Under the pieces are notes generated by a model. That model saw only the letters and a list, made by a program, of their open reading frames with translations, was not told where the DNA came from and searched no databases. Below, piece by piece: positions 50,229 through 60,099 of a stretch of DNA of 64,000 nt. Numbering within the stretch: position 1 is the first letter of the stretch; the number at the start of each line of letters is the position of its first letter. The stretch is from the NCBI RefSeq assembly GCF_037076465.1, contig NZ_AP028908.1:2914001-2978000 (forward strand). Reading direction: 5' to 3'. The translations under genes were made by a program, and so were the position numbers. Origin of the DNA: Pectobacterium araliae. Its GTDB lineage: Bacteria; Pseudomonadota; Gammaproteobacteria; Enterobacterales; Enterobacteriaceae.

Positions 50229-52256
50229 GTGGCTAACCTTCCCATACAACATGCATCGTTAAGTTGGAACGCTCAGGGTACACCTGTATCGCAACAGTTT
50301 GATGACGTCTATTTTTCGAATCAGGATGGGTTGGCCGAAACCCGTTATGTGTTTTTAAAAGGCAATCAGTTTCCAGAGCGCTTCACCACGCACCCGCGCA
50401 CAGCCTGCGTGGTAGCAGAGACCGGCTTTGGCACGGGTCTGAATTTTCTCACGCTGTGGCAAGCCTTTTCCCTCTTTCGTCAACAGCACCCGCAGGCGAC
50501 ATTGCGACACCTGCATTTCATCAGCTTCGAGAAATTCCCCCTGCGGCAGCACGATCTGGCTGCCGCACACGCACAGTGGCCGGAGCTAGCAGAATTCGCC
50601 GATGAACTGCGCCAGCAGTGGCCGTTAGTGCTGTCGGGTTGCCATCGTCTGATTCTGGCACAAGGCAGCATCACGCTCGATTTGTGGTTCGGTGACGTTA
50701 ACGCCTTACTCCCTGAGTTGGATGATAGCCAGAATCATCAGGTCGACGCCTGGTTTCTGGACGGTTTCGCGCCCGCCAAAAACCCAGATATGTGGACCGA
50801 TAATCTGTTTCAAGCGATGGCGCGCTTGTGTCGTAAAGAAGGCACATTCGCCACCTTTACCGCCGCAGGCTTTGTTCGTCGCGGTCTGCAACAGGCAGGG
50901 TTTCAGGTCAGCAAAATCAAAGGATTCGGGCAGAAACGTGAAATGCTGAGCGGCATCCTTCCCGATGTACTTCCCATCGTCTCGCCGACGCCGTGGTATG
51001 CACGCCCTGCGGCCAGCACGACTGACGATATTGCGATTATCGGCGGCGGCATCGCCAGCGTACTCACCGCACTGGCACTGCAACGTCGCGGTGCAAACGT
51101 CACGCTCTACTGTGCGGAGTCACAGCCTGCCACGGGCGCATCCGGCAATCGCCAGGGCGCACTGTATCCTCTGCTGAATAATCGGCACGATGCGGTGTCC
51201 CGTTTTTTCTCCCTCGCCTTTGACTTTGCTCACCGCAGTTACACCGCGTTGGCGCAGCAGGGTTTGGAGTTTGAGCATCAGTGGTGCGGCGTCAGCCAGC
51301 TCGCCTGGGATGAAAAAAGTGCGCGTAAAATCGAACAGATTCTGCAAGGGGAATGGCCGGAAGAGCTGGTCGTCAGCGTGGATGCACAGCAACTGGAAAA
51401 GCAGAGCGGCCTGAATCCCAGCGTAAACGGCATCACTTATCCTGACGGCGGATGGCTGTGTCCGGCGGAACTGACAGCCGCGGCGCTGAAGCTGGCACAG
51501 CAACTCGGCCTGTCGGTGCAGATGAATACTGCCGTTTCCGATCTGGAGAAAACGGGTAACGGCTGGGCGCTCACCCTGAGCACTGGCCAGCAGGTAAATC
51601 ATGCGGTCGTAGTGCTGGCAAATGGTTATCACATTACCGACTGGCCACAAACCCGCCATTTACCCGCCTACGCCGTACGCGGGCAGGTCAGCCATATTCC
51701 GACCAACCCGGTGTTGGGGAAGCTTAAACAGGTCTTGTGCTACGACGGCTATCTGACGCCCGTGAGTCCGCAACATCAAACGCACTGCATCGGAGCAAGC
51801 TATTTACGGGGCGAAACACATTGTGAATACCGGGAGGAAGAACAGCAGGATAACCGTCAACGCCTGCTGAATTGTTTGCCCAACGCCGAGTGGGCTAAAA
51901 CAGTCGATGTCAACGATGCACAAGCTCGCCAAGGCGTCCGCTGCGCGCTGCGCGACCACCTGCCGCTATTAGGCGCAGTGCCAGACTATGAACAAACGCT
52001 GGCAGACTATGAGGTTCTGCTGCATCCACAGCACCGTGCCGAGGCCGTGCCAAGCGCGCCCTATTGGCAGGATCTGTTTATCATCGGTGCGTTAGGTTCA
52101 CGCGGCCTGTGCTCCGCCCCACTCGCGGCGGAAATCCTGGCTTCACAAATCTATGGCGAACCCCTGCCGCTGGATCGCGACACGCTCGCCGCGCTCAATC
52201 CGAATCGTTTCTGGATAAGGAAACTGCTGAAGGGTAAGCCTGTAAATCAGGATTAA
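50229..52256 (+). CDS. mnmC: Bifunctional tRNA (mnm5s2U34) biosynthesis protein MnmC
   Basis: Completes the 5-methylaminomethyl modification of wobble uridine-34: the C-terminal FAD oxidase removes the carboxymethyl group and the N-terminal domain methylates with SAM. 675 aa. SAM motif [20 protein letters not shown] near 65 and [19 protein letters not shown] near 175; FAD motif [21 protein letters not shown] near 268. The start is GTG at 50229; the first residues align position by position with E. coli MnmC, so no earlier start is needed. Divergent from fabB. Confidence 0.96.
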   Translation: MANLPIQHASLSWNAQGTPVSQQFDDVYFSNQDGLAETRYVFLKGNQFPERFTTHPRTACVVAETGFGTGLNFLTLWQAFSLFRQQHPQATLRHLHFISFEKFPLRQHDLAAAHAQWPELAEFADELRQQWPLVLSGCHRLILAQGSITLDLWFGDVNALLPELDDSQNHQVDAWFLDGFAPAKNPDMWTDNLFQAMARLCRKEGTFATFTAAGFVRRGLQQAGFQVSKIKGFGQKREMLSGILPDVLPIVSPTPWYARPAASTTDDIAIIGGGIASVLTALALQRRGANVTLYCAESQPATGASGNRQGALYPLLNNRHDAVSRFFSLAFDFAHRSYTALAQQGLEFEHQWCGVSQLAWDEKSARKIEQILQGEWPEELVVSVDAQQLEKQSGLNPSVNGITYPDGGWLCPAELTAAALKLAQQLGLSVQMNTAVSDLEKTGNGWALTLSTGQQVNHAVVVLANGYHITDWPQTRHLPAYAVRGQVSHIPTNPVLGKLKQVLCYDGYLTPVSPQHQTHCIGASYLRGETHCEYREEEQQDNRQRLLNCLPNAEWAKTVDVNDAQARQGVRCALRDHLPLLGAVPDYEQTLADYEVLLHPQHRAEAVPSAPYWQDLFIIGALGSRGLCSAPLAAEILASQIYGEPLPLDRDTLAALNPNRFWIRKLLKGKPVNQD

Positions 52257-52336
52257 TGAGGAAGAAAATGTGCTGGCTTGACTAAACCAGCACGTAAAAC
52301 CAACACTGACAGATTCATAATAAGCACACCTGAAAA

Positions 52337-52621
52337 TCAGTGCGTACTATTCTGAGCTTGCTGGAACAACCGTTCCCACATCCCGTTAACCAGTACCTGA
52401 TCCGGCGGTGACAGTTCACCGTTTTTGATCGCGTGATTAATACTGTCGCTAACGCGTACACGCAGTGCTTCAAGCGAGTGTTCCCCGTTCTCTTCCGCTT
52501 CTGCGACTGACACTGTCAGATGACCGCGCAAATAGCCGCCAGCAAAAAGTTCGTCGTCGCTGGCATGTTCTACCATGTCATCAATCAGCGCCAGAATGCG
52601 CGTTTCAAATTCTGCGATCAT
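52337..52621 (-). CDS. yfcL: YfcL family protein
   Basis: Small protein of unknown function (94 aa; E. coli 92), helical and acidic. The N-terminal half [38 protein letters not shown] sequence is nearly identical to E. coli (for example [15 protein letters not shown]). It is 33 bases downstream of epmC, in the same direction. Confidence 0.93.
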   Translation of the reverse strand: MIAEFETRILALIDDMVEHASDDELFAGGYLRGHLTVSVAEAEENGEHSLEALRVRVSDSINHAIKNGELSPPDQVLVNGMWERLFQQAQNSTH

Positions 52622-52654
52622 TTCTTATCCTCAAATTTTTGCATTTCCTGCGCA

Positions 52655-53200
52655 TCACAGATCGGCTGGATACGGGAAGCTCGCCGCCGTCAGCGGGGGC
52701 GTATTGTAAAACGATTGTAACGCGTGAATAAAGCTTGCTGGACGCGCAGGTATCCCTTCTTCCAGATACTGCATCACCTGCGCATGCACACGCCGCTGAA
52801 AATCAATACGGTCCGGCTCGCAGTCGCCATTTAGGTTGTCACAGCTGACGTTAAACGGAAAGCCCGCCGCGACGCAGAACAGCCAGTCGAAGGCCTGGGG
52901 TTTGATCTCCACCACTTCAAACTGGCTTTGCGTCGCCGTATCACGGCCATCTGGGCAGTACCAGTAGCCGAAATCGACCTGCAAACGCCGCTGTGCGCCC
53001 GCAATGCACCAATGAGAAATTTCGTGCAACGCGCTGGCATAAAAACCGTGAGCAAACACAATACGGTGATACGGAATTTCATCATCCGCTGGCAGATAAA
53101 TGGGCTCATCGTCGCCTTTTACCAGACGGGTATTGTATTCATCACCAAAGCAATCATTAAAAATATCAATCAGTTGTTGATAATGGTGCGTCGTTGTCAT
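52655..53200 (-). CDS. epmC: Elongation factor P hydroxylase
   Basis: Hydroxylates the beta-lysylated lysine of EF-P (YfcM/EpmC), the last step of that modification. 181 aa from the ATG at 53200 (MTTTHHYQQL), matching E. coli MNSTHHYEQL. Conserved metal-binding segment ASALHEISHWCIAGAQRR, then DFGYWYCPDGRD and CVAAGFPFNVSCDNL. Neither this ATG nor the one at 53218 has a good ribosome site; the stretch before it is A/T-rich. It follows yfcA in the same direction. Confidence 0.94.
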   Translation of the reverse strand: MTTTHHYQQLIDIFNDCFGDEYNTRLVKGDDEPIYLPADDEIPYHRIVFAHGFYASALHEISHWCIAGAQRRLQVDFGYWYCPDGRDTATQSQFEVVEIKPQAFDWLFCVAAGFPFNVSCDNLNGDCEPDRIDFQRRVHAQVMQYLEEGIPARPASFIHALQSFYNTPPLTAASFPYPADL

Positions 53201-53228
53201 GTTATCTGTTGTTATCATAAAATTTTTT

Positions 53229-54029
53229 TCATAAAAGCTGTTCCAGCCAGGCAGCAATGGCATGCCCATGGCTGTCATAAATCAGCTTGCTGCTCATGAT
53301 GGCAGAAACCAGCACCAGCATAGGACGGATCAGCTTTTGCCCTTTCGTCATCACCATTTTGGCACCAAGCCGCGCACCGAGGATTTGCCCAGCCAGCATC
53401 ACGCCCCCGACGACCCAGACCACTTTTCCGCTGAGTATAAAAAACAACAGCCCACCGAAGTTAGAGGTAAAGTTCAGGATTTTGGCGTTCGCCGTCGCTT
53501 TTGCCAGATTGAAGCCATACAGGGTGACAAAGGCCAGCGCATAAAACGACCCAGCGCCGGGGCCGAAGAAGCCATCATAAAAGCCGACGCAACCGCCTGC
53601 CACAATCGCAAACGGCAACGGCGATAACCGACGTTGGCGGTCTTCATCACCAATTTTGGGCGTTAATAAGAAGTAGAGACCGATACCGATAATGAGAAAC
53701 GGCAATAGCTGACGCAAAAAATCAGCGTGAATTTGTTGGATCAACCAGGCACCAAAGGTTGAGCCGACAAACGTCAGCGCAATAGCCAGTTTCTGCTCGC
53801 CCAGATTCACCGCGCGACGACGAATGAAATACAGGCTGGCCGAAAAGGAACCCCCGACAGCCTGAAGCTTATTCGTTGCCAGCGCCTGTGCCGGGGATAG
53901 CCCTGCCGCCAGCAAGGCTGGGATCGTCAATAACCCACCGCCACCCGCAATCGAATCAATAAACCCTGCCAATGCCCCGACAAAAAACAGCACGGCCAGC
54001 ATGTCTGGCCCAAGCACTAACCAATCCAT
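53229..54029 (-). CDS. yfcA: TauE/SafE family membrane transporter YfcA
   Basis: Inner membrane protein (266 aa) with about eight helices of the TSUP (sulfite/sulfonate exporter-like) family; substrate not established. Conserved GFIDSIAGGGGLLTIPALLAAG at the N-terminus, ALATNKLQAVGGSFSASLYF near 50, and the second-repeat counterpart FYDGFFGPGAGSFYALAFVTL near 155. It lies 9 bases after mepA, co-directional. Confidence 0.93.
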   Translation of the reverse strand: MDWLVLGPDMLAVLFFVGALAGFIDSIAGGGGLLTIPALLAAGLSPAQALATNKLQAVGGSFSASLYFIRRRAVNLGEQKLAIALTFVGSTFGAWLIQQIHADFLRQLLPFLIIGIGLYFLLTPKIGDEDRQRRLSPLPFAIVAGGCVGFYDGFFGPGAGSFYALAFVTLYGFNLAKATANAKILNFTSNFGGLLFFILSGKVVWVVGGVMLAGQILGARLGAKMVMTKGQKLIRPMLVLVSAIMSSKLIYDSHGHAIAAWLEQLL

Positions 54030-54038
54030 CTTTACTCG

Positions 54039-54884
54039 TTATCTCGCGGTAAAATGTCTGTCGAGCAAGGCCTGACAAGACGGCGGCAACGGTGGTGGCG
54101 TCGTTTTCTCTGGGGCTTCGCTACTCGGCTGCTTCGGCTGGAACCAACTGGTTAACTCAGCGCCACATCCGTCGCCAATAGGGGGATCGCTCTGTTCCTG
54201 ACACTCCAGGCTATCTGCCGGACAGCGCAAACGAACATGCATATGCGCACGATGCGCAAACCAAGGGCGGACTTTGCGTAACCAGTCACGATCGTGACCC
54301 GCTTCGGCACACAGCTGTTTTTTAATCGCCGGATTAACGAAAATACGCGTCACATCGCTATCCAGCGCTGCGGTCTTGATCAGCGTAGTGACTTCCGGTC
54401 GCCAAACGCGCGGGTTGACGTTCAGCCCGCTGGCGTTAACCAAATCGATAGGTTGCGGTTTCAGCAGTTGTTGTTCACTCCAGCGCTGTCTGGGCAACTG
54501 TAGCCAGATATCCACATCCAGCCCAGATTGGTGACTGGCGTGGCCGCTGCTGAAGCGCCCCCCAACAGGCATTCCCATATCCCCTACCAGCACATTTCCT
54601 GAGGTCGTGCGCTTGACCTCGTTGCTCAGGCGCTGAATGAACGCCAGAAGATCGGGGTGACCAAAATAGCGACGCTGATCGACACGCATCACCTGATAGT
54701 CCAGCGACTGCAACGGCAACGGTTGGGCACCGATGATACAGCCATTGGAAAAGCTACCGATGGCCTGTGCCGTCCCCGCGACCGGATGCGTGATCTCCTG
54801 CCAGGGCGTTTTCGCCCATGCAGCGTTCGACAACAGTGGCGCACTCAGCGCGAGCGCGAGAACCCCGATTAACCCTTGTTTCAT
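54039..54884 (-). CDS. mepA: Penicillin-insensitive murein endopeptidase
   Basis: Periplasmic LAS-type zinc peptidase that cuts D-Ala-mDAP cross-links. 281 aa with signal peptide [24 protein letters not shown]. Zinc/active-site residues are visible in [17 protein letters not shown] (His and Asp ligands near 115-122) and in the late [12 protein letters not shown] motif. Cysteine pairs and a Pro-rich C-terminus ([12 protein letters not shown]) follow. It is 6 bases after aroC, so the two are co-transcribed, as in E. coli. Confidence 0.96.
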   Translation of the reverse strand: MKQGLIGVLALALSAPLLSNAAWAKTPWQEITHPVAGTAQAIGSFSNGCIIGAQPLPLQSLDYQVMRVDQRRYFGHPDLLAFIQRLSNEVKRTTSGNVLVGDMGMPVGGRFSSGHASHQSGLDVDIWLQLPRQRWSEQQLLKPQPIDLVNASGLNVNPRVWRPEVTTLIKTAALDSDVTRIFVNPAIKKQLCAEAGHDRDWLRKVRPWFAHRAHMHVRLRCPADSLECQEQSDPPIGDGCGAELTSWFQPKQPSSEAPEKTTPPPLPPSCQALLDRHFTAR

Positions 54885-54890
54885 GATTTT

Positions 54891-55976
54891 TTACCAGCGA
54901 GGAACCTGACTGTTCACATCCCCACACTGTGCGCGTTGGCGCAACAGGTGATCCATTAACACAATCGCCATCATGGCTTCGGCAATCGGCACCGCACGAA
55001 TCCCGACACACGGATCGTGACGTCCGCGTGTCACCATTTCAGTCGCTTCCCCCTGACGATTAATCGTTTTTCCCGGCACCATAATGCTGGAGGTCGGTTT
55101 CAACGCCAGATGCGCGACGACGTTCTGCCCGCTGCTGATCCCACCCAAAATGCCGCCAGCGTGATTGCTCTGAAAGCCGTCCGGCGTGATTTCGTCTCGG
55201 TTTTCGCTGCCACGTTTGGTGACAACCGCAAAACCATCGCCAATTTCGACGCCCTTCACGGCGTTAATGCTCATCAGCGCGTGAGCCAGGTCGGCATCCA
55301 GACGGTCAAAAACCGGTTCACCGAGCCCGACAGGCACCGATTCCGCTACGACGCTGACTTTGGCACCAATGGAATCGCCCTCTTTTTTCAGCGCGCGCAT
55401 CAGTTCATCCAAGGCTTCCAACTTGTCGATATCTGGGCAAAAGAACGGGTTTTGCTCTACCTGTTCCCAATCTTTTAGCTCGCAGGTGACATCGCCAATC
55501 TGTGACAGGTAGCCGCGAACCTTCACACCATGTTGCTGTTGCAGGTATTTCTTCGCAATCGCCCCCGCAGCAACGCGCATCGCGGTTTCGCGCGCAGAAG
55601 AGCGGCCACCGCCACGGTAATCACGCTGGCCATATTTTTGCTCATAGGTGTAATCGGCATGACCAGGGCGAAAGACGTCTTTAATCGCGCCGTAATCCTG
55701 AGAACGCTGATCGGTGTTTTCAATCAACAAGCCAATGCTGGTTCCGGTTGTCACGCCCTCAAACACCCCAGACAAAATCTTGACCTGATCGGGCTCGCGG
55801 CGCTGCGTTGTATAGCGAGACGTCCCCGGACGACGGCGATCCAAATCGTGTTGCAGATCCGCTTCTGTCAGCGGGATCCCCGGCGGTACGCCGTCAACAA
55901 TACATCCCAGCGCAATACCGTGGGATTCACCAAATGTAGTGACGCGGAAAAATTGCCCAATACTGTTGCCTGCCAT
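54891..55976 (-). CDS. aroC: Chorismate synthase
   Basis: Last shikimate-pathway enzyme: FMN-dependent 1,4-elimination of EPSP to chorismate. 361 aa, the same as E. coli. FMN-site signatures [18 protein letters not shown] near 15, [19 protein letters not shown] near 125 and [18 protein letters not shown] near 320. The ATG at 55976 has GGAG 5 bases before it; a GTG one codon earlier is the frame's longer start. Confidence 0.97.
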   Translation of the reverse strand: MAGNSIGQFFRVTTFGESHGIALGCIVDGVPPGIPLTEADLQHDLDRRRPGTSRYTTQRREPDQVKILSGVFEGVTTGTSIGLLIENTDQRSQDYGAIKDVFRPGHADYTYEQKYGQRDYRGGGRSSARETAMRVAAGAIAKKYLQQQHGVKVRGYLSQIGDVTCELKDWEQVEQNPFFCPDIDKLEALDELMRALKKEGDSIGAKVSVVAESVPVGLGEPVFDRLDADLAHALMSINAVKGVEIGDGFAVVTKRGSENRDEITPDGFQSNHAGGILGGISSGQNVVAHLALKPTSSIMVPGKTINRQGEATEMVTRGRHDPCVGIRAVPIAEAMMAIVLMDHLLRQRAQCGDVNSQVPRW

Positions 55977-56087
55977 CACAACTCCTTCGCATGTGTTCTG
56001 TTTCTACCTTACCGTCTAAACAGTAAGGCGAATAAATATCGTTATGACCGTTTAATCACGGCTGCTGACAGAGGTCGTTGAACGGTA

Positions 56088-56182
56088 GTAACGGATAGAT
56101 CGTAAAGACGCTGCAAGTACATCCCTGTAAGCTCGGATTGCGCCATCCCTGGCGCAAACGCTTTACTCTTCTATTCCGTTAC
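56088..56182 (+). repeat. Dispersed palindromic element, copy B (aroC-prmB gap)
   Basis: The outer arms GTAACGG and CCGTTAC pair perfectly, then ATAG/CTAT, then TAAAG/CTTTA. The conserved core runs GATCGTAAAGACGCTG, TACATCCCTG, GCGC and ACGCTTTACTCTTC, as in copy A at 32355-32435 but with an extra 24 or so bases holding a TGCGCCA-TCCC-TGGCGCA hairpin. Different outer-arm sequence with preserved pairing suggests selection on the fold. Confidence 0.8.
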
Positions 56183-56210
56183 TCCCGCCCTCACTTCGCA
56201 AATAGGTTTA

Positions 56211-57152
56211 TCAGCTATCCGAATCACGGTAAGCGCTAAAGTGCGCTTTGTAATCAACCAGCTGTGACTGGGTTAGCATAAACACGCCGTCACCGCCGTT
56301 ATCAAATTCCAGCCAGGTAAACGGGATGTCTGGGTATTGATCGATCAGGTGCACCATACTGTTGCCCACTTCGCAAATCAGCACGCCGTCGTCGCTAAGA
56401 TAGTCTGGCGCACAAGCCAGAATACGGCGAACCAGATCCAGGCCGTCGTTACCCGCCGCCAGCCCCAGCTCCGGTTCAAAACGGAATTCCTGCGGCAGAT
56501 CGAACATATCTTCTTCATCGACATACGGAGGATTAGTCACGATCAGGTCATAGCGAATGGCAGGCAAATCGCGGAACAGATCAGAGCGAATCGGCGTCAC
56601 ACGGTATTCCAGACCGTGCTGCTGAATATTTTGCTCCGTCACCGCCAGCGCATCGCTGGAGATATCCACCGCATCGACTTCCGCTTCTGGGAACGCCTGA
56701 GCGCAAGCAATAGCAATACAGCCGCTGCCGGTGCACAGATCCAGAATATGATTTGGCACCTTCGGCAGTTGCTCGTCAAAATAGTTATTGATCAGCTCAC
56801 CGATAGGAGAGCGCGGCACCAGCACACGTTCGTCAACGTAGAATTCCAGACCGCAGAACCAGGCTTTATTGGTCAAATAAGCAACCGGGATACGCTCATT
56901 GACGCGGCGGATCACGCGTTCAACAATGCGCTGCCGTTCGCTGGTGATCAAACGGGACGTGTACATATCTTCAGGAATATCGAGCGGCAGATACAGACTA
57001 GGCAACACTAACTGTATGGCTTCATCCCAGGGATTATCCGTCCCGTGACCGTAATAGACGTTGGCTGCGTTAAACCGGCTGACAGCCCAGCGCAACATAT
57101 CCTGAATGGTATGAAGTTCACTGACGGCCTCATCGACGAAAATTTTGTCCAA
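56211..57152 (-). CDS. prmB: 50S ribosomal protein L3 glutamine methyltransferase
   Basis: SAM-dependent methyltransferase of the HemK/PrmC family, methylating a Gln in ribosomal protein L3. The start is TTG at 57152 ([13 protein letters not shown]): GGAGG lies 7 bases before it and it matches E. coli [13 protein letters not shown]; the longer ATG frame runs 79 codons further without similarity. 313 aa. Motif [17 protein letters not shown] near 135 and the NPPY motif in [15 protein letters not shown] near 205. Confidence 0.95.
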   Translation of the reverse strand: MDKIFVDEAVSELHTIQDMLRWAVSRFNAANVYYGHGTDNPWDEAIQLVLPSLYLPLDIPEDMYTSRLITSERQRIVERVIRRVNERIPVAYLTNKAWFCGLEFYVDERVLVPRSPIGELINNYFDEQLPKVPNHILDLCTGSGCIAIACAQAFPEAEVDAVDISSDALAVTEQNIQQHGLEYRVTPIRSDLFRDLPAIRYDLIVTNPPYVDEEDMFDLPQEFRFEPELGLAAGNDGLDLVRRILACAPDYLSDDGVLICEVGNSMVHLIDQYPDIPFTWLEFDNGGDGVFMLTQSQLVDYKAHFSAYRDSDS

Positions 57153-57324
57153 GGGTGTCCTCCGCAGACTGTTCGGAATTAAGAAATTGGCGCTTAGTTT
57201 GCCATGAAGCCCGCGACAAATCAGCAGATATAACCGACTGAACGCGCCCTGATACAGACTTTTATTTAGCGACAGCGAGGAGACAAGGTAAACTGATCGA
57301 ATGTTGACGCAAGATGAATGAACG

Positions 57325-57867
57325 ATGAGTAATAAATATTCGCTGAATGACGACGAATTGCAGCTTTTTCGCACGTCTATCACTGGCACAAAAAAGTTGC
57401 GTCAGGATACCCATACCCACAAACCGCTACGCAGGAAAATAGGCGAATTGCCCGCCAAACGGGTATTGCAGGAGCAGGTTGATGCCAGTTTTTATTTTTC
57501 GGATGAATTTCAGCCGCAGTTGGACGCAGAAGGCCCGACGCGCTATGTTCGCCCAGGTGCCAGCCATTATGAATTGAAGAAACTACGGCGGGGGGATTAT
57601 TCACCGGAGCTGTTTCTGGATTTACACGGCCTGACGCAACTTCAGGCAAAGCAGGAACTGGGTGCGCTGCTGGCCGCCTGCCGCCGGGAGCACGTTTATT
57701 GCGCCTGCGTGATGCACGGACACGGCAAACATATCCTCAAGCAGCAAACACCGCTTTGGCTGGCTCAGCACCCTGACGTACTGGCTTTTCATCAGGCGCC
57801 GAAAGAATTTGGTGGGAATGCCGCGTTGCTGGTATTGGTTGCGCTGGAAGCGCCTTCGCTTGAATAA
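57325..57867 (+). CDS. smrB: Smr-domain endonuclease SmrB
   Basis: Smr-family nuclease that cleaves mRNA at collided ribosomes (ribosome rescue). 180 aa (E. coli SmrB 183). The N-terminal part ([16 protein letters not shown]) contacts the disome; the Smr domain from about 95 has [17 protein letters not shown] and the [12 protein letters not shown] motif. Divergent from prmB with 172 bases between the starts. Confidence 0.96.
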   Translation: MSNKYSLNDDELQLFRTSITGTKKLRQDTHTHKPLRRKIGELPAKRVLQEQVDASFYFSDEFQPQLDAEGPTRYVRPGASHYELKKLRRGDYSPELFLDLHGLTQLQAKQELGALLAACRREHVYCACVMHGHGKHILKQQTPLWLAQHPDVLAFHQAPKEFGGNAALLVLVALEAPSLE

Positions 57868-57882
57868 TCTCTGTTCTACTTC

Positions 57883-57916
57883 AAAACGAAAAGGCGTGTA
57901 CATGCGTTACACGCCT
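57883..57916 (-). terminator. Rho-independent terminator of sixA
   Basis: On the minus strand AGGCGTGTA / TACACGCCT (9 bp) followed by TTTTCGTTTT. It sits between smrB and sixA, which converge, and ends sixA. Confidence 0.85.
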
Positions 57917-57944
57917 CATATCGTATTCAACGTTAGGTTAGCAT

Positions 57945-58427
57945 TCAGGATTTCGCGCTCAGTTGCGCCGGGCTGACTTGCCAATGCAAAACGCCATGAC
58001 CGGATTCAACTTCCACTTTCACGCAGGCAATAGCAGACGTGGCAAACATCGGCGCCGTTTCATTCCGGCATAATTCTGCGACCATATAACCCACCAGCGG
58101 CAAATGCGAGACAACCAGAACCGCCCCCACGCCTTCTCTCGCCAGTGTTTGCAGATAATAGCTGACAAGTTGGGCATCACCACCGGGCGTCAGTTCATTA
58201 AGGCAATCGGCTTCCTCCGGTAAAGGCAGTACTTTTTTCACCACGTCGAGCGTTTGCTGGGCGCGTAAATAGGGGCTCACCAGAACACGCTCAATATCAA
58301 TATTCTGCTCATTCAACCAACGCGCCATCTGGCGAGACTCATCACGACCACCGTCACTTAATGGCCGAACAGCATCACTCGCTGCATCAAGTACCGCATC
58401 ACCATGACGCATTATCAACACTTGCAT
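57945..58427 (-). CDS. sixA: Phosphohistidine phosphatase SixA
   Basis: Histidine phosphatase of the phosphoglycerate-mutase fold; in E. coli it dephosphorylates the nitrogen PTS protein NPr (and was first linked to ArcB). 160 aa. RHG motif VLIMRHGDAVLDA at the N-terminus with conserved downstream Arg and His in SPYLRAQQT and VVSHLPLVGYM. In E. coli fadJ is next; here an AT-rich region and pilus genes follow. Confidence 0.95.
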   Translation of the reverse strand: MQVLIMRHGDAVLDAASDAVRPLSDGGRDESRQMARWLNEQNIDIERVLVSPYLRAQQTLDVVKKVLPLPEEADCLNELTPGGDAQLVSYYLQTLAREGVGAVLVVSHLPLVGYMVAELCRNETAPMFATSAIACVKVEVESGHGVLHWQVSPAQLSAKS

Positions 58428-59364
58428 ATCACACCGCTATGTTAATGAAATATATGGTTTATCCTCATACATTATATTGTATGAGCATAGGCTTTCCTGC
58501 AATTATGGCATTTCTGCCACGTAAGCCATCTTTCATTGCTGTAGGTTACCTGAGTTTCTCATCCCGATAAACTCATCTGACAGCGGGTTCAGGTATGAGA
58601 CTTGTTCCATTTCTGATTATAAATAGTAATACCATGATAAATAATAGGTTTAAGTCTGCATAACAATCACACTCTCTTGTAAAAGACATAACCATAATCT
58701 TAAGAAGGGTATTGTGATTAATTAAAAAATCACGCAAAAATGAATCAAAAAACCACCAAAGCAACAAAATCAAAATAAAACACTATAAAAACAAAGAAAA
58801 TCGATTACTTAAACTTTTTTAACACATATCAATTTTGCGATATTGTTAAAAAACCACTCTACTTCTATCTTTATCTTAAATAGCGTTTTTTTAATATTCA
58901 CTTTATATAAAAAAGAAATCATACGGAATATAACGCCATATAATCAAAAGAGAGTGATCTTCTATTTTAAGGATGCTCGTGCAACTCAGGATAAAAACCG
59001 AAGAGCCTTTCTATTATTTTTATATGTTCGGAATGCCCATCACCATGGAAGAGAGAATTAGCAGCACATTTTTCCTTTATAGATTTATTTTCACCATGCG
59101 AAAAACACTGAAATTTTAGCAAGATATATTTCAGCAGTGCGACATTTTTATGTCAGTGGTTTTGCCAATCAGGAAAGAGAACAACCCTTCTGCATTTTCC
59201 TGGTAGGTTGCTCCATGCCATATAAATATCCGTACTGATTAAAACGACTCGTTATGATTTTTTTTGTAATAGTCATTCATGACGAGCAGTTTTCACGGAA
59301 ACCAATACACCTTCGTGAAGATACTTTCGATGAAAATAAGTGAGATACATATAAAGGAATCGTT
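58428..59364. promoter_or_regulatory. AT-rich region upstream of the pilus operon
   Basis: 937 bases with no convincing gene. By counting, 58681-58800 is about 24% G+C, against roughly half in the flanking core genes. The only longer frame (58843-59061) lacks a ribosome site and similarity, so I leave it out. Strongly AT-rich stretches before fimbrial operons are common H-NS targets (family knowledge) and suggest acquired DNA. GTCATTCATGAC (59272-59283) is a perfect palindrome near the pilin start. Confidence 0.55.
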
Positions 59365-59916
59365 ATGAATTCTAGACGTATAACATTACCTATTCTGGCG
59401 ACACTATTCACAACAGTCAGCCTCTCTCCCACCGCCAACAGCGTGACGATTAATGGTCAGATTCCCGTATCACTCACCATTACTGCCGCCTGTACCATCA
59501 ACAACGGCGCAGCAGGTCAAAGCGGTACATGGGGTACGATTAATTTTGGTTCCCATTCCGATTTGACCAGCAGTATTGATAGCCAGTCCACCAGCGCGGG
59601 AGGCAACGGGATTACAGTCACGTGCTCGGTTGGCACCCCTGCCACACTGAACATCGGCGCCGGGCTGAACGACAGCGGCGCACTGCGCAGACTCGCACCG
59701 GACACAGGCACCTATAACGTCCCTTATCGTTTATACAGCGACAGCAACCGTAGTGCCGAGCTTACAGCTACGGGGAGCACGGGCATTGCGATTGTCGCAA
59801 CCGGCAACCCGCAGCCAGTTCCCGTCTATGCCAGTATTTTGCCATCAGACCAGACTGTTCTGTCACCCGTTGCGGGGTCTTATACCGACACCGTTGCAGC
59901 CACTATCGTATGGTAA
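59365..59916 (+). CDS. Spore coat U (SCPU) domain pilin, likely major subunit
   Basis: Secreted pilin of the Csu-like (archaic, sigma) chaperone-usher class. 183 aa with signal peptide (MNSRRITLPILATLFTTVSL...TANS) and a SCPU beta-sandwich: CTINNG with the first Cys near 43, GTINFGSHSDL near 57, a second Cys in VTCSVGTPATLNIG near 86, and a C-terminal beta strand SYTDTVAATIVW. AAAGGAATCGTT precedes the ATG. It heads the operon, followed by a terminator-like hairpin, as expected for an abundant major subunit (compare CsuA/B; inference). Confidence 0.85.
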   Translation: MNSRRITLPILATLFTTVSLSPTANSVTINGQIPVSLTITAACTINNGAAGQSGTWGTINFGSHSDLTSSIDSQSTSAGGNGITVTCSVGTPATLNIGAGLNDSGALRRLAPDTGTYNVPYRLYSDSNRSAELTATGSTGIAIVATGNPQPVPVYASILPSDQTVLSPVAGSYTDTVAATIVW

Positions 59917-59924
59917 TTGTTTAC

Positions 59925-59954
59925 AGGCCGACATGCTCATATGTCGGCCTTTTT
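59925..59954 (+). terminator. Terminator-like hairpin after the first pilin gene
   Basis: Perfect 10-bp stem AGGCCGACAT / ATGTCGGCCT with a 6-base loop, followed by four to five T. It lies 9 bases after the stop. It should lower transcription into the downstream assembly genes. Confidence 0.85.
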
Positions 59955-59986
59955 AGGGTCATTGATCCACAAAAAAAGGAGCCGTT

Positions 59987-60085
59987 ATGTCACCCTCTCT
60001 CATACGCGATGTGGCGTTTACTGACTACGTCACGTCGCTCCTTTTGACTTCAACCGTTTCTCGTATCGCCGTTCAACTTACGTAA
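59987..60085 (+). CDS. Small ORF (32 codons) with strong ribosome site
   Basis: ATG at 59987 preceded by AAAAAAAGGAG and a 5-base spacer; it reads MSPSLIRDVAF and ends ...VQLT, 14 bases before the second pilin ATG. Too short for homology and not a signal peptide. It may be a leader whose translation aids read-through or re-initiation at the second pilin gene, or may be a chance frame. Confidence 0.35.
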   Translation: MSPSLIRDVAFTDYVTSLLLTSTVSRIAVQLT

Positions 60086-60099
60086 CCACGGGTATTGCG

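Noticed and set aside
57153..57389. ATG-initiated extension of prmB by 79 codons
   Set aside because: No similarity to PrmB; the TTG with a GGAGG site at 57152 gives the family length. The extension would also overlap the smrB start.
58843..59061. 72-codon frame in the AT-rich region
   Set aside because: Composition-driven Ile/Phe/Lys/Asn-rich product with no ribosome site; no support as a gene.
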